Positions 35,552 through 47,095 of a stretch of 64,000 bases of DNA are shown here, one piece after another. The stretch is from Boesenbergia rotunda (Eukaryota > Streptophyta > Magnoliopsida > Zingiberales > Zingiberaceae). The notes beneath the pieces were generated by a model. That model ran no database searches. It saw nothing but the letters and a program-made list of their open reading frames with translations, and had not been told where the DNA came from. The stretch lies in the NCBI GenBank assembly GCA_024364735.1, contig JAGFNQ010001188.1:318607-382606 (forward strand). The letters run 5' to 3'. The number at the start of each line of letters is the position of its first letter. Positions within the stretch are counted from its first letter, which is position 1. A program made the position numbers and the translations under genes.

Positions 35552-36014
35552 GCGCGGATCTTCTGGTCCGCAACCCCTGGTCCATCCCTGGACCACTTCT
35601 GAGTTATAAAAGCCCGCTCACGTGCGCAGCACGTGAGCTCAGCGAACCCATTCCTCGGCGCCCTCTCACGCGAAATTAATCCAGCGCCGAAATTTCTTCT
35701 CTCTCGCGACTCCCTCCGACTCCCTCCGCAGCGAACCCTAACCCCCGACGCGAGAGAGTCCCCGACGCCCGCACCGCCCCTGACGCCTCCCACCGCGCGG
35801 ACGTGCTGCCTCCCCCGACCACATCTCGCGCGCGGCGGCTCCATCGTCCCCGACGACCTCGCCTCTCGCCGACGCGAGAGAGTTCCTTGCTGCTCCTTGC
35901 TGCTTGCTGCGTGTTGCCCCGACGCCTCCCATCGCGCGGAAGTGCTGCCTAACCCGACTGAGAGTCCCCCTCTGGTTCTCGCGCGCGTCGCATCGAGCGT
36001 CCCCGACTGGTCGG
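35552..36014 (+). repeat. Left long terminal inverted repeat
   Basis: Matches the reverse complement of 43846-44344 from GCGCGGATCTTCTGG to CCCCGACTGGTCGG, with small indels. GC-rich, CT-biased on this strand and containing ACGTGCGCAGCACGTG, a G-box-like palindrome. It probably supplies the transposase promoter. Confidence 0.85.
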
Positions 36015-36866
36015 CGACCTCGACTCACGCCGGCGCTCAAGCCCTCTCGCGCGGCTTTGTCCCCGACGCAAGCGTCGCCTCCAGCGTCGACTCAAAGCTA
36101 GGTTTGTCTTCTCGCACTATTGCTAATGTCTTCACAAGCATTGATGGACTGGAGTGAATGATAGTCCTTGTTGTATGATAAATTGAGTTTTATTGGTTGT
36201 GAATTTCAATGAATTTCATAGCTATAAATATTTAGATGCTAATAATGCATATTCAAAAGCAATTACAAAGGTAAGAATCTATCTGCAACATCAGAAAGGA
36301 AATAGGTATACTCACACCATGACGAAGTGATGGAGATGATGTGAGATTGTGTATATGCTAGCATGAGTTTGTTCTCATGAAGTTTACCTTCTGCCATGCA
36401 CTTTATCTGCACTCATGAAGTTTACCTTCTGCCATGCACTTCCACTGTTTGTAGCATTGATCAAAGAAGAACCTTGTGTTGATTCCTTCCTCATTTTTAC
36501 ATTCATCGTCCACTGTTTAAATGGCTAGTATATGTGAATGACTTTTATATCTTATGAATGGCTCTTGTATGTGATACTATATATCTTATACTTAGTACTT
36601 ATTTGAGTAGCTCTTTATACTAATATAATGGATCATTGAACCTACGAGTCTTGTAAGTCAGTCACTCTACTCCCGGGATGAGCAAAGATCTTCTCTTTTT
36701 TTCGGCTTATTGTTTGATCCTTAGCCTTGTTCACTGTTTGTAGGTAGTATTGATTAATTTTTTACACGACCTGTTTCAATTCTATAGTTTTTGTTGAATT
36801 TTCTTCTTTGATCACTATTTTAGATTTTGGTTATTTTTTTACATGATCAAAGTAATTATCATCGAG

Positions 36867-39614
36867 ATGGAGGGTGAATCTACTTTCAATTTCGAAGGAA
36901 ATGAAGATAATTGGGAAAGGGGCTTTGATGTTATGAATGAAGGTAATAAGAATCATATTTTGAATGTATTAAGTTTCAGTGTATTGAATTTTCCTATTTA
37001 GCCATCTTGTTTTGTTTGTTTAATTTTATAGGTTTGAACATTGAAATAGATTTGGATATACCCCAATTGGGGTTGGAATTTGAAACTGAAGAAGATGCAT
37101 ACCAATTTTATTTAACATATGCTAAAAAGGTTGGATTTGACATAAGGAGAGGTAAAATTCACAAGGATCAATCTGGTCAATTACTTGATAGGGTCTTTTA
37201 TTGTTGTGCCGAAGGTAAAAGAGGAAAAGACAAACGAGATCTTAATGTCAAAGCAAGTCGTGATGAAACAAGGTTTGGTTGTGAGGCTAAAATGAAGATT
37301 TCTAATCGGAAAAAAAATAAATTTACTGTGGTGCAGTTTGTTAAAGAGCATAGTCATGTTCTCTCAAGTCCAAACAAAACGCACCTCTTTAGAAGTCATA
37401 GGAATATATCTTCTTCTGCAGCGAGACAGATTGAGATGGCAAGTGATGTGGGAATCCCCCAAAAGCATCTCATGATCTTATGGCGAGGCAAGTAGGTGGG
37501 AGGGAAAATTTAGGATTTATTCCTGAGGATTACAAAAACTATTTGCGATCCAAAAGAACAATGATTATGAGAGTTGGGGATACTGGCGGTGTATTGGAGT
37601 ATCTACAAAAAATGCAGTTCAATGATCCTAATTTTTTTTATGCTATCCAAGTTGATGAAGATGATTTGATTACTAATATTTTTTGGTCTGATGCTAAAAT
37701 GAGAGCTGATTATGCTATTTTTGGAGATGTTGTTTGCTTTGACACAACTTACAGGAAGAACAATGAAGGTCGGCCAATTGCATTGTTTGTAGGTGTTAAT
37801 CATCATAAACAATCCATACTTTTTGGTGCAGCTCTATTATATGATGAAACCAGTTTAACTTTTGAATGGTTATTTGATACATTAACTAGAGCTATGGGTG
37901 ATAAAAAACCAACTACTATTCTTACTGATCAAGATGCAGCAATGGCGAAGGCGTTAGCTTCTAGATGGCCTGAAACATATCATCGTTTGTGCATTTGGCA
38001 CATTTATCAAAATGCTGCTATACATTTGAGTGGGGTTTTTTCTCAGTTTAGGGAGTTTGCTAAAGATTTTGCCTCTTGTGTATATGATTTTGATGAAGAG
38101 GAAGATTTTATTTCAGCATGGAATATGATGTTGACTAAGTATGCACTTGAAGACAATGATTGGTTGCGACGTATGTACAATATAAAAGAAAAATGGGCTT
38201 TAGTATATGGACGACAAATGTTTTGTGCAGATATGACTACAACTCAAAGAAGTGAGAGTATGAATAGTATTGTGAAAAAGTATGTCACTTATAAACACAA
38301 GTTTTTAGACTTCTTCAATCACTTCCAAAGACTCCTTGATGATCGTCGATATGAGGAATTAAAAGCAGATTTCAAATCAAATACAACTGTTCCATATTTA
38401 ATGTTTCCAATTGAGATTTTAAAGCATGCTAGTGAAATTTATACTCCTGAGGTATACAAGTGTTTTCAACAAGAGTGGTGCTCATCACATGATTCTAGTC
38501 TTGAAATTTGTGAGGATGTTGATACATTTACAAAATATAAAGTTACTCCTCTCAAAAAGAGAAATCATCATATAGTTACACTTGATAAGAACTCTGACAA
38601 AATTGTGTGTAGCTGTAGAAAATATGAATTTGCTGGAATTTTGTGTTCTCATATTTTGAAAATTTTTACATGGAAAAATATCATGAAGATTCCAAGTGAT
38701 TATGTATTGAAAAGGTGGACAAGAAAAGCAAAAGTTGGATATTTTGGAGTTAATGATTCAATGAACAACAATGCTAGTTTGGATCCAAAACTACTTCAAA
38801 ACATGCGTTACAAAGAGTTATGTGGGTTGAATGTTCAATTGGTTACCAAGGCAGCTGAAAGGGATAGCACTTACATGCTTGTTAAAGATGCTATGTTAAG
38901 CTTGTGTAAGATGGTGGATGATAAGTTACAAGTTAATGAATCAAATGTCCAACAATCAAATGTGAGCCAACAATCCTGGGAATTTGATTATGGTGAAGGG
39001 AACTCTAGTGGAGTGAAAGGAATTAAAACAAAGAAGAAGACGACCTCAGGTAAGAGGTTGAAAGGTGGCTTAGAGAGGCTTTCAAGGAAAAGAAAAGCAA
39101 CGAGGAAAACAAACCAAGCTTCAATGACGGTAATGGTTTCTACTCCTTAGCTTTCAAATATTTCTTTATTTGGTAATAGTTGTTGTTAATTTTGAACAAC
39201 TTAAATCATTCTAATTTTTTTGTATAACCCAGGGTGTAGATGAAACTATTTCCAGCATGGCCAACGTACAATATGACCAGATCAATCATCAAGTTAGTAT
39301 TTATTTTACTTATGTTAATCTGCAATAATTCATGTTATAACGAACTAAGAATGCATTTTATTTTCTTATTTTAGTCTATAAATTATGTGCCAACAATTGC
39401 TAGCTCTATTGATAGTTTGAGTGTGGCTGGGACTCAATTTCCACCATTATTGGCATCACAAGTTTCTCAGGTATATATATTCATACGGTTGAGTGTGGCT
39501 AGAACTCTTATTTTAGTTTATGGTTGAGTATGTACTTAATAATTGTTTACTGTTATGCTATAGGTGAATCAACCATCTCATTGTGGTTCTTTTCCAACGG
39601 CCAACTTGGAATAA
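36867..39614 (+). pseudogene. FAR1-related sequence / MULE transposase, one frameshift
   Basis: Exons: 36867-36942, 37032-39129, 39233-39292, 39375-39470 and 39564-39614, all GT/AG with consistent phase; stop TAA at 39612. Domain order: FAR1 DNA-binding zinc finger (YAKKVGFDIRRG, FYCCAEGKRG, FVKEHSHVL), MULE transposase core with the DDE-type residues (VVCFDTTYRKN, ILTDQDAAMAKAL and the RSESMN region), then a SWIM zinc finger (IVCSCRKYEFAGILCSHILK) and a basic tail. In exon 2 the frame breaks near 37478: CATGATCTT is one base short before ATGGCG, so the reading frame splits in two. Apart from this the gene looks full length. It lies just inside the left TIR in the orientation expected of a MULE transposase. 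A domesticated FRS transcription factor is the alternative. Confidence 0.85.
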
Positions 39615-39779
39615 TGCTGATGTATGGTGGCAAGCTTTGGTGGAGGTTTTGGTGTGCAAATGTTGTTATGTTTTGTCTTTGTTTATGTTATGTTTTGTCT
39701 ATGATTGCTCTTGTCTATGTAGGTTTGGGGTTCTGAAAAAATTATTTCAGCTTTGTTGAGCTTGAATCCATGTTTGCTC

Positions 39780-40346
39780 TTCTCAATGCAGGGGATGCTA
39801 AGAACACTTTAACCGAGTTACTTCAGTCATCAACCACAGAGGTAAATATTCATGCTACAATTTCATAACAATAGAATCCTTACTATTGATTAGATAACAT
39901 CGTAACAAGGACAGTGATATGTTTGAGATGTGTTTATGTTTGCAATTCCTCTTCCTGGCATTTATTTAGATTCTTCTTTAAGCCACATACTTGGCTATTA
40001 TCTTCCTTCTACATTTATGAAGAATGTTATTTGATTGAATTTGTAATAATTTGCAAGAGATGGACACTTCAGCTATAAATTCAGTTGTATAATATTTCTT
40101 TTTGAAAAAAAAGATTCCCAAAAATGTCTATATGATGTTCGGTCTTAGGAAGTGATATCATTTTGTAATACTAGGGTATTAATCTATGAATAACTGCTGT
40201 CATCGAGAAAAGAGTTACTTATCAGAGAGATCTGTCTCTCTAACTTCTATAATAAGGCTATACAATTTTTCTCTAGTCAATGAAGCCTATTGGCAACCAG
40301 TTTTGAGAAAAGAAAGAACAACATTTAATCAGTTTATCATTTGCAG
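39780..40346 (+). other. Spacer with a possible extra exon
   Basis: 39792-39840 could be a small exon (GGGATGCTAAGAAC...ACAGAG followed by GTAAAT). I do not recognise it. The rest is AT-rich. Confidence 0.3.
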
Positions 40347-40445
40347 CTTGGTGGTGGATATCTATTTGGGTTGCCAATAGGCTTTCTTGCTGATTCAGTT
40401 GGAGCAACAATTGGTTCTGTATCACCATTTTTGCTTGGTAGAGCT
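40347..40445 (+). pseudogene. Isolated TVP38/TMEM64 exon in reverse orientation
   Basis: 99 bases bounded by TTGCAG and GTAAGT encode 33 residues starting LGGGYLFGLPIGFLADSVGA and ending FLLGRA. This is the conserved glycine-rich core of the TVP38/TMEM64 (SNARE-associated/VTT) family. It is the exon missing from the minus-strand TVP38 copy at 42.0-43.9 kb, where it should lie between 42740 and 43090. Confidence 0.8.
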
Positions 40446-40620
40446 GTAAGTTTCTTGAGTTGCTTTTGAGATGTGAAGAAGTAATTTTACTTTGTATTTA
40501 GCGAGAAAATAATTGGAGGTTTCAATACTATACTAGTTGATTCCTATTGTTTCACTTCAAAAGTATCATTTTATTTCCATTTTGGTTCTATTTTCTAACA
40601 TAATATTTTGTTTATTTAAA

Positions 40621-40868
40621 GACATTTTGGAAAATTACGACGGATCTCCTTATCTTCAACGTGATTCAAATAACTTCTCAGACTCCCCAAGAAGGGAATT
40701 CAAAGGTTACCGTCTTGTCTTTTCTGTTGCACATTTTGCAATTTTTCACCCTTAGTTATCTTGTTTAACCTTCAAATTTTTTACATTTTATTACTTAGAA
40801 GAAGACATCAAGAAACTAGACATCATTTCCGAAGCAGTCAGCTATCAGGATTTTGGAAGCGACTGACT
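40621..40868 (+). other. Two unidentified exon-like segments
   Basis: 40621-40705 (frame containing ENYDGSPYLQRDSNNFSDSP) and 40803-40868 (EDIKKLDIISEAVSYQDFGSD and stop) look like the last exons of a gene, with plausible splice borders. I do not recognise the family. They follow the TVP38 exon in the same orientation and may be another captured fragment. Confidence 0.35.
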
Positions 40869-40869
40869 A

Positions 40870-42034
40870 ACTTCTGATCTGTTACTGCTAGGTATATTCT
40901 TATGTTTTTGGGAAACACACAAGGAATAAGACCCTCCCTTGATTTTCATTAATAGTAGAGAATCTCAATAGTCCTAACAATAAAAAGAAAAGAGCTTATC
41001 ATAGTATTATAATCTTGATTAGCCTTATTGTTTAGCCCCGAATAAGCATGTCTTCTGTTAAGCTAGAAAATCTACTACCACTAGCATCAGTTTTACAAGA
41101 TTCACTTCGAATATATCTTGTCAAGTAACATAGTGCAACTTGTGTGCAGGTTGACCAGGCATCTGTACATATACTGGATTGATTAGTTGCTTGTTCGTCT
41201 GATTTCGCCATGTTTAACTCACGTGTTTGAAAGGACCAATGACTTGTGTTTTAATAAATAGGAAAGTGGCGTGACACTTTGTGTTCTTAAGATCTGGAGT
41301 ATCGTCTTCTTAGTGCCACTAAGTGTGGTTTGTTTTTTTTCTTCTATGCGAATGTAAATTTATCACTTTAGTTCTTATCTTGTTGCGATTGTACAAACAA
41401 AAAAGAAAACATGTAAAATTCGTTTAAACTGTGTTACTTTGTAACAAACTTATCAACATCTCAGAGATGCAAGTGATGAAAATTAATGTGTGCTCATTAA
41501 AAAGAATGACTTTAGTTGTTTGCTTATCTATCGAATTCATCTTGTGTCTTGTACTCTTTCACAAGAAGTCCCTTGTGTGGTTCAATCTATATGATAATAT
41601 GATAATGCTATAAATCCTCTTGCATATCGAAAAGATGTTAAATAAATAAATAAATAAAGTGATAAAACCTTTTCATCCGCTGACACTCAAATTTTGTTCC
41701 TTTTAAATTACACTGTTTTGTTTTGTGAACAAATAAAGCTCAATTCGATAAGCAGCTCGGGAGGTAAATGAATTATTTAAAAAAATTAACCATGCATGCG
41801 TGTTTTAGTCCTTTTCATTCATTCTCCTTAAATTTATTTTTCATCCAAAATTACAAAGATTAACATCAAATTAAGCTTTAAACAAGGGGGCAAAATTTAG
41901 CTCAAAAGATATAACAACTATAATAAACAATGAATTATAGCAACTATCTGCTAAGACAATCCATGACCGAAAAATTTGGTGGCACTGGATTTATACAATG
42001 AAAGGAAGAAGAGAAATTAATTTAATTTTCTCCG
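40870..42034. other. Non-coding interior of the MULE
   Basis: AT-rich. I see no gene, only short open frames. Confidence 0.45.
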
Positions 42035-43870
42035 TCAACATTTGAAGAGTCGATCTTGATCATAAGAGGCTGGTTTAGGTCCGAGCAAGGACGGTAACAA
42101 AGGCGGCGATGACGGCGCAGTGAGTATGTTCTCTGCCTCTGAGTTCTCAGCTAAAGCTCTTTGTAGAGCTGCCTTGGCTTCTCTTGTCACACAAACCATA
42201 AGCACAGTTGAAGAGACAAAATCCGGCTATATCCTAAGGTAAGATTCGAATAGTCAAAGAACAGTTGATGCTATTGCTTACCGGATATCAATAATCCTAC
42301 TATCATCCATGCCTGCATCCATACCAAACAACAAAATTCAGATTAACTCGTGACAAAAAATGGGACGAGAATTAACACGTGACGATCGCGATAAACATAC
42401 CCATCGAGCAATTGAAACCTCACTCCATCCATGTGTAACCTCAGCTAGTTCCTTCAAAGTGGTTCTGACATACACCAGAGCAAGAGTAAATGGCTACAAA
42501 TCAAGTAGAGAAGAAGAAAATCGTAGAGAAGAGTAAATGGCTACAAATCATGTGTACTATCTTTTATTTGTTTCTAGATCATCAGTCATAAAACGTCCCT
42601 TCAACTAGTTTATAACTTAAAGGAAAAGCTTGGAGAGCTTGAATAAAACCTTAAATCCAGATTTCTCAATTGCAATCGCAACAGCTTGAATGTCAGGATA
42701 GTCATTCATTTTGGAGATGACATAGGGCCTTCCTAACTGCAAAATGATCACGACAAACATGTTATGTTATAACAATGCATTATAGGAATATAAGAAGCAT
42801 CAAAGTTTAAATCAAACTTTAAGATCTATAAACTTTGTTCCACTATGTGGAGCAGGCATAGTAATTCAGTAATGTAGACTAAGTAATATATTGCCCGAAA
42901 AGTAACCTTCCCTCACATGGCAGACTTTGTTGTAATTTGGCAAGATACACTTAGGAAGATCAAATACTCATTGAATATTATCAGATTTTAGTCACTGAGG
43001 ATTGCGCTAGTCTGGTAATATAAACCAAAAGGGAAAAAAAAGTTGAAGAAAAATCAAGAAGATGCTAATGCTATATACTAGGCACTTACAGCACAACATG
43101 TCCCCCCCATAGACCAAGATTATGGTTTATCCAAACCAAGACCTCCTTCAGTATCTGGAAGCATAATTAAATACAGACGTCAGTGGATTGAAGAGATGGT
43201 CTAATGTAAAATATAACACTGTGATTTTCAAAATGTCATGATATGCAAAGAAATGCAGCACTATTGTTATGCCTGTACTGAGATGAAATAATATTTTAAG
43301 TTCTTAGTCAAGTATCATCATGTTGGTTTGCTTGTGTTTCAGCATAAGAGAAAACGTATCTACAATAGGATTTCAGCATCCATGCTGGGGATATAATGTG
43401 ATCGAGAATGAGATTTTAAAAAACTTCATCTTCTAATTAAAATGTTCTATCAACACCAATAAATTCATCTTCCAGTCCTTCCTACCTTTGATGCACCATA
43501 GTTGAGTTCAATATATGTAAGCACCTTTAGAAAATCAAATCTCGGCCTTGTTGAGGTATAACATAATAGAATTTAATTTAGACAACAAATGAAAAAGGAT
43601 TTTAGTTATCAATCCTTCAAAGAGAAAAATCACAATAGCGGAGCAGGGCAATATGTTCGAGCACAGAGCATTCAGATCATTAATATTGGAGAGGAACGAT
43701 AAAAAAAAGGTTACCTTTTCGACTGGGAGCGTGAACAAGGCGGCGGCGGAAGCAACGACCTTCCAGGGAAGCGGCGGCGACTCAAATCCCTGGAAGGGGC
43801 TTTCCCAGTCCGGTGAACGTCGAATTGGACTCGAGGAGAAAGTCCGACCAGTCGGGGACGCTGGAGGCGA
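42035..43870 (-). pseudogene. TVP38/TMEM64-like membrane protein gene, captured and incomplete
   Basis: TVP38/TMEM64 proteins are multi-pass proteins of the Golgi/endomembrane system (VTT/DedA-like fold). Exons on the minus strand: end of exon 1 down to 43715 (ALFTLPVEK), 43090-43154 (ILKEVLVWINHNLGLWG), about 42653-42738 (GRPYVISKMNDYP...IEKSGFK), 42401-42493 (LALVYVRTTLKELAEVTHGW), 42282-42312 (AWMIVGLLIS) and a last exon ending at 42035 (CVTREAKAALQRALAENSE). The order and phase match the family. Missing are the core exon (LGGGYLFG..., found reversed at 40.35 kb), the exon before it, and the one after GFK. There is no ATG anywhere in exon 1 back to the TIR end, and the last exon lacks a clear AG acceptor. 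Hence a captured, non-functional copy. Confidence 0.8.
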
Positions 43871-44344
43871 CGCGCGCGAGAGCCAGAGGGGGAGGCTGGG
43901 CCGTCGGGGACGATGGAGAGCTCCGGCCAGAGGGCGTCGGCGGTTGTGGGCCTGGTTGCGTCGCCGGCTGGTTGTGTCGCCGCGCGAGAGGAGGTCGACG
44001 AGAGTCAGATGAGAGGGGTTAGGGGGATGGAACCGCCGCGCGCGAGATGTGGTCGGGGGAGGCAGCACGTCCGCGCGGTGGGAGGCGTCGGGGGCGGTGG
44101 GGGCGTCGGGGACTCTCTCGCGTCGGGGGGTTAGGGTTTTGACTTCTTTCGGCGCTTGTTTGCTCGGCGGCGGAGGGAGTCGCGACTCGCGAGAGAGAAG
44201 AAATTTCGGCGCTGGATTAATTTCGCGTGAGAGGGCGCCGAGGAATGGGTTCGCTGAGCTCACGTGCTGCGCACGTGAGCGGGCTTTTATAACTCAGAAG
44301 TGGTCCAGGGATGGACCAGGGGTTGCGGACCAGAAGATCCGCGC
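43846..44344 (-). repeat. Right long terminal inverted repeat
   Basis: Reverse complement of the left TIR. It merges directly into TVP38 exon 1, so the captured gene abuts the TIR. A GTG-initiated open frame running from here into exon 1 lacks an ATG and is not a real start. Confidence 0.85.
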
Positions 44345-44346
44345 TG

Positions 44347-45100
44347 GCATAATTGTGTAGCGATACCATGTCTTCTTATTTATTTTTTTTTAAGTATTTA
44401 AAGATCAAATATTAATTTTTACGGCCGTTGGAAAATTTTTATCCGACTCTAATAACGGCATCAAAAACTCTGAATCAAAAATTTATTGTCCAACTATATG
44501 TGCACCATAAATTATCAAATAATAAAAATATCGATTTTCAAAAATAGTTAACCAAGTACTATTTAAGTCTGTAAATAAAAATATTAATTTTTAAAGACAG
44601 TTGGCTAAATACTATTTAAGTTTGTAAAATAAGTTACTTAAACTATCGAGAGTCGAATACTTGAGAACCAAAACTTAAGAGAGAGAAGATAAATTTTATT
44701 GGGATGATAGTTGAAGTTCTAAGAACTATTTCTTAACCTTTGTATTTATGCTCTGATAGGAATTCTAACTAAATAGTAAATATTGATATAACTTTGTAAA
44801 TATTGCACCGGAGTATTTTCCTTTATTGGATTTTAATATCATTAAGTAGAAGAGGTAACGAAAAAAATTGATTAAAGGAATACCCTTGTCACATGAGAGA
44901 CCTTGGTCATATAGCCTGAATTACACAACTTATTTTCTAATATAAAAATTAGGAAACCCCATTAAGTTCTAATTTGATAATCCCTTATAGAGAATTGACA
45001 TTTATTTCAAGGCGATATTCTAGAAGGTTCAATTAGAGAAATACCATTTAACACTAAGAGTCTCCCGGTTATACGATCTAAAACATCTCCCCTATGTGAT
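44347..45100. other. AT-rich intergenic DNA
   Basis: No gene or element boundary found. Confidence 0.4.
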
Positions 45101-46215
45101 GACCAATCTTTTACATCTATTCAATCAAACACACAATCAAGCAATCATTCTTCACACACACATTCAATAAAGAAAACAAGACATAAATATATCATTGAAA
45201 TAGTAAATTAATAAATCCATAATGTATACATCAACATTATATCGCAATTACCTTACATCCTAGAATTCAAAAATATACTCTATAGCAAAAGACATATAAC
45301 CCAAAGACATCAAACAAAATAATTTACAACTAAAATATGAAAGAGAAAAGAAAAAAAACTTAGGAGATAAAATTCGAATCTTTGGGATGGAATCCTTGGT
45401 CAGATGATGGATGGGACAATAAAATCAGCCTCGAATTATCGATGAATAACTGAAATCTCCTTGGATCTAGACCTCATGGGATTCCCTAAGGGTAAAACTC
45501 TTCCTCCCCCAAAAAGAAAGAGAAAACCCCTTTTTATATGGGACGACACGACCATGCCTCATTACCACACAACCATTCCTATGTGGTATGACCATGGATG
45601 TGTACTTTGGAGAAGAGGCACGGTTATACCTCTTAGGCACGACCAGACTGTGGGAGATTCTGCAAAGGAGGCACGGGCGGGCCTCTTGGACACGACCAGC
45701 CTGTGAAATCTTCTGGGAATGGAGAACGACTGTGTCATTTTGACATGGCCACGACGTGAGATCTGTTGGGAGCGAGACATGACATTGCCTTTGGACATGG
45801 TAGTGTCGTGTATGTTTTTGGGCACGACTTTAGAGACTCCTAGGAGACATGATCGTGCCTTGTGAGGCACAAACATGTCGGCGAAAAAGCACCTCCGTGC
45901 TTAGGGAGGCACGACCTTGCTTTGTTAATATTCTTCCAAAGCTGCTCCAATATCCATTTTGTCACAGTTTTTGCTCCAAAATACATCATGTCGATGAAAA
46001 TACACAAAGAACAGATCTCCGAATAAAAAGAATAATTATGCTGATATAATGATAAAATAGGATGCGACAACGTAAATCATGCTCGTGAAATGCAATTAAA
46101 AGTGCATCAATCAATCTAACAATATATATAATCTATGCACATCACACCCTAGATTTAAACCTTTGCTTGTCATCGAACAAAAACCTGCAATCTAGATTTA
46201 TATATTGGTACAATG
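45100..46215 (-). repeat. Probable LTR-derived sequence
   Basis: It holds a minus-strand TATA-like CCATATAAAAAGG near 45530 and repeated GGCACGACC / CACGACCA stretches over 45545-45920, like the repeat-rich part of other LTRs here. The ends were not found. Confidence 0.35.
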
Positions 46216-47023
46216 ATCATTGATCCTGTCGACAAGCGAAGACCGGTTCTCTCTGGGATGACTCGGTCTGACCAAAACGACCCGGTCTGCTGTAGCTCGG
46301 GGGTCGGACTCGGGCTCAAATAAGGCTCAGGCTCAAGTCACTCGGCTCGGACCGAAATGAAGCTCACAAAGTGGTGGTGTGGTTGCAATGTGGCAGCAAT
46401 CCAATTCTTGGAGCTCCCAGGGGGGTTTATATAGGGGAGGGGAAGCTCTCTGCTTTGTCAGAGCTGTCATGTCTCATTAAGGGATGGTCAGCTAATAAAC
46501 CGTGATGGTGACAATCGTATTAATGTTATGAGACTGCCGCAGCCGCCTGACACCCTGCGTAAACTGTCTCTTTTGTCCCTCATTAACTCTTGGCGGCTGT
46601 GTCAGGTGATGATTATGTCAGGGGCTGCCCTCTGACTTTTGACAAGAGTGAACTATAATTGTTTAACCGACTCCGAGGGCCTGACCTCGGGTAACCGACT
46701 CCAAGTGCCCGACCTCGGGGACCAGCCCCGAGTGCCCAACCTCGGGGACTGGCCTCGGGAACCGACCCACGAGTGCTCGACCTCGGGCGACCGGCCTCAA
46801 GTGCTCGACCTCGGGCGACCGGCCCCGAGTGCCTAACCTCGGATGACCGACCCCGAGTGCCAGACCTCAGGCGACCGACCCCGAGTGGCTGACCTCGGGG
46901 ACCAGGCCCGAGTGCCTGACCTTAGGTGACCTCGGCCCGGCTCAACTACTCCTGGTTCGGAGTGGAAATCAAACTTGACCGAGTCACCGATCCTTCTAAA
47001 AAATCATCAACCGGATCAATCAT
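46216..47023 (-). mobile_element. Gypsy-type solo LTR (TSD ATCAT)
   Basis: The LTR is 46221-47018 (798 bp), beginning TGATCCTGTCGACAAGCG and ending CCGGATCA. It is flanked by ATCAT (46216-46220 and 47019-47023). No internal sequence. The termini resemble the LTRs at 32757-33814 and 47780-48778, so the same superfamily, but the body differs. Confidence 0.85.
46665..46925 (+). repeat. ~27-bp tandem array CGACCTCGGGNGACCGGCCC...
   Basis: About ten imperfect units of 23-28 bp with the pattern GACCTCGGGGACC(A/G)GCCCCGAGTGCC. Most units contain a CTCGGGG / CCCCGAG inverted pair. The array sits inside the solo LTR. Confidence 0.85.
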
Positions 47024-47095
47024 AATCTTTAGTGAATCAATATAACCTATCAAATAATTTCATCGATGAGCATAATAAAAAAATAATTTAGTGCG

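Larger units (their letters stand above)
35550..44346 (+). mobile_element. Candidate MULE with long TIRs, FAR1-type transposase and captured TVP38 gene
   Basis: Inverted repeats of ~463 bp (35552-36014) and ~499 bp (43846-44344) bound an ~8.8-kb unit. Within it are a FAR1-related MULE transposase on the plus strand (36867-39614) and exons of a TVP38/TMEM64-like gene on the minus strand (42035-43870), with one TVP38 exon reversed at 40347-40445. Long TIRs, a MULE-type transposase and captured host exons are the marks of MULEs and Pack-MULEs. The outer ends (GCGGATCTTCTGGTCCGCA) match 17 of 19 bases of the foldback element at 1.76 kb. I found no 9-bp target duplication at the outermost matching bases, so the exact ends, or the integrity of the insertion, are uncertain. 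Alternative: a TVP38 locus with an inverted duplication. Confidence 0.7.

Noticed and set aside
35332..36157. Protein-coding frames within the left TIR
   Set aside because: They occur on both strands of a GC-rich inverted repeat and lack conserved domains; the same sequence in the right TIR reads differently because of indels.
37007..37495. Two separate genes for the FAR1 domain and the transposase
   Set aside because: The two frames join at a one-base shift within a conserved region of the family; they are one broken gene.
42035..44263. Functional TVP38 gene starting at the long open frame from 44263
   Set aside because: The apparent start is GTG, no ATG exists in exon 1, core exons are missing and one is reversed.
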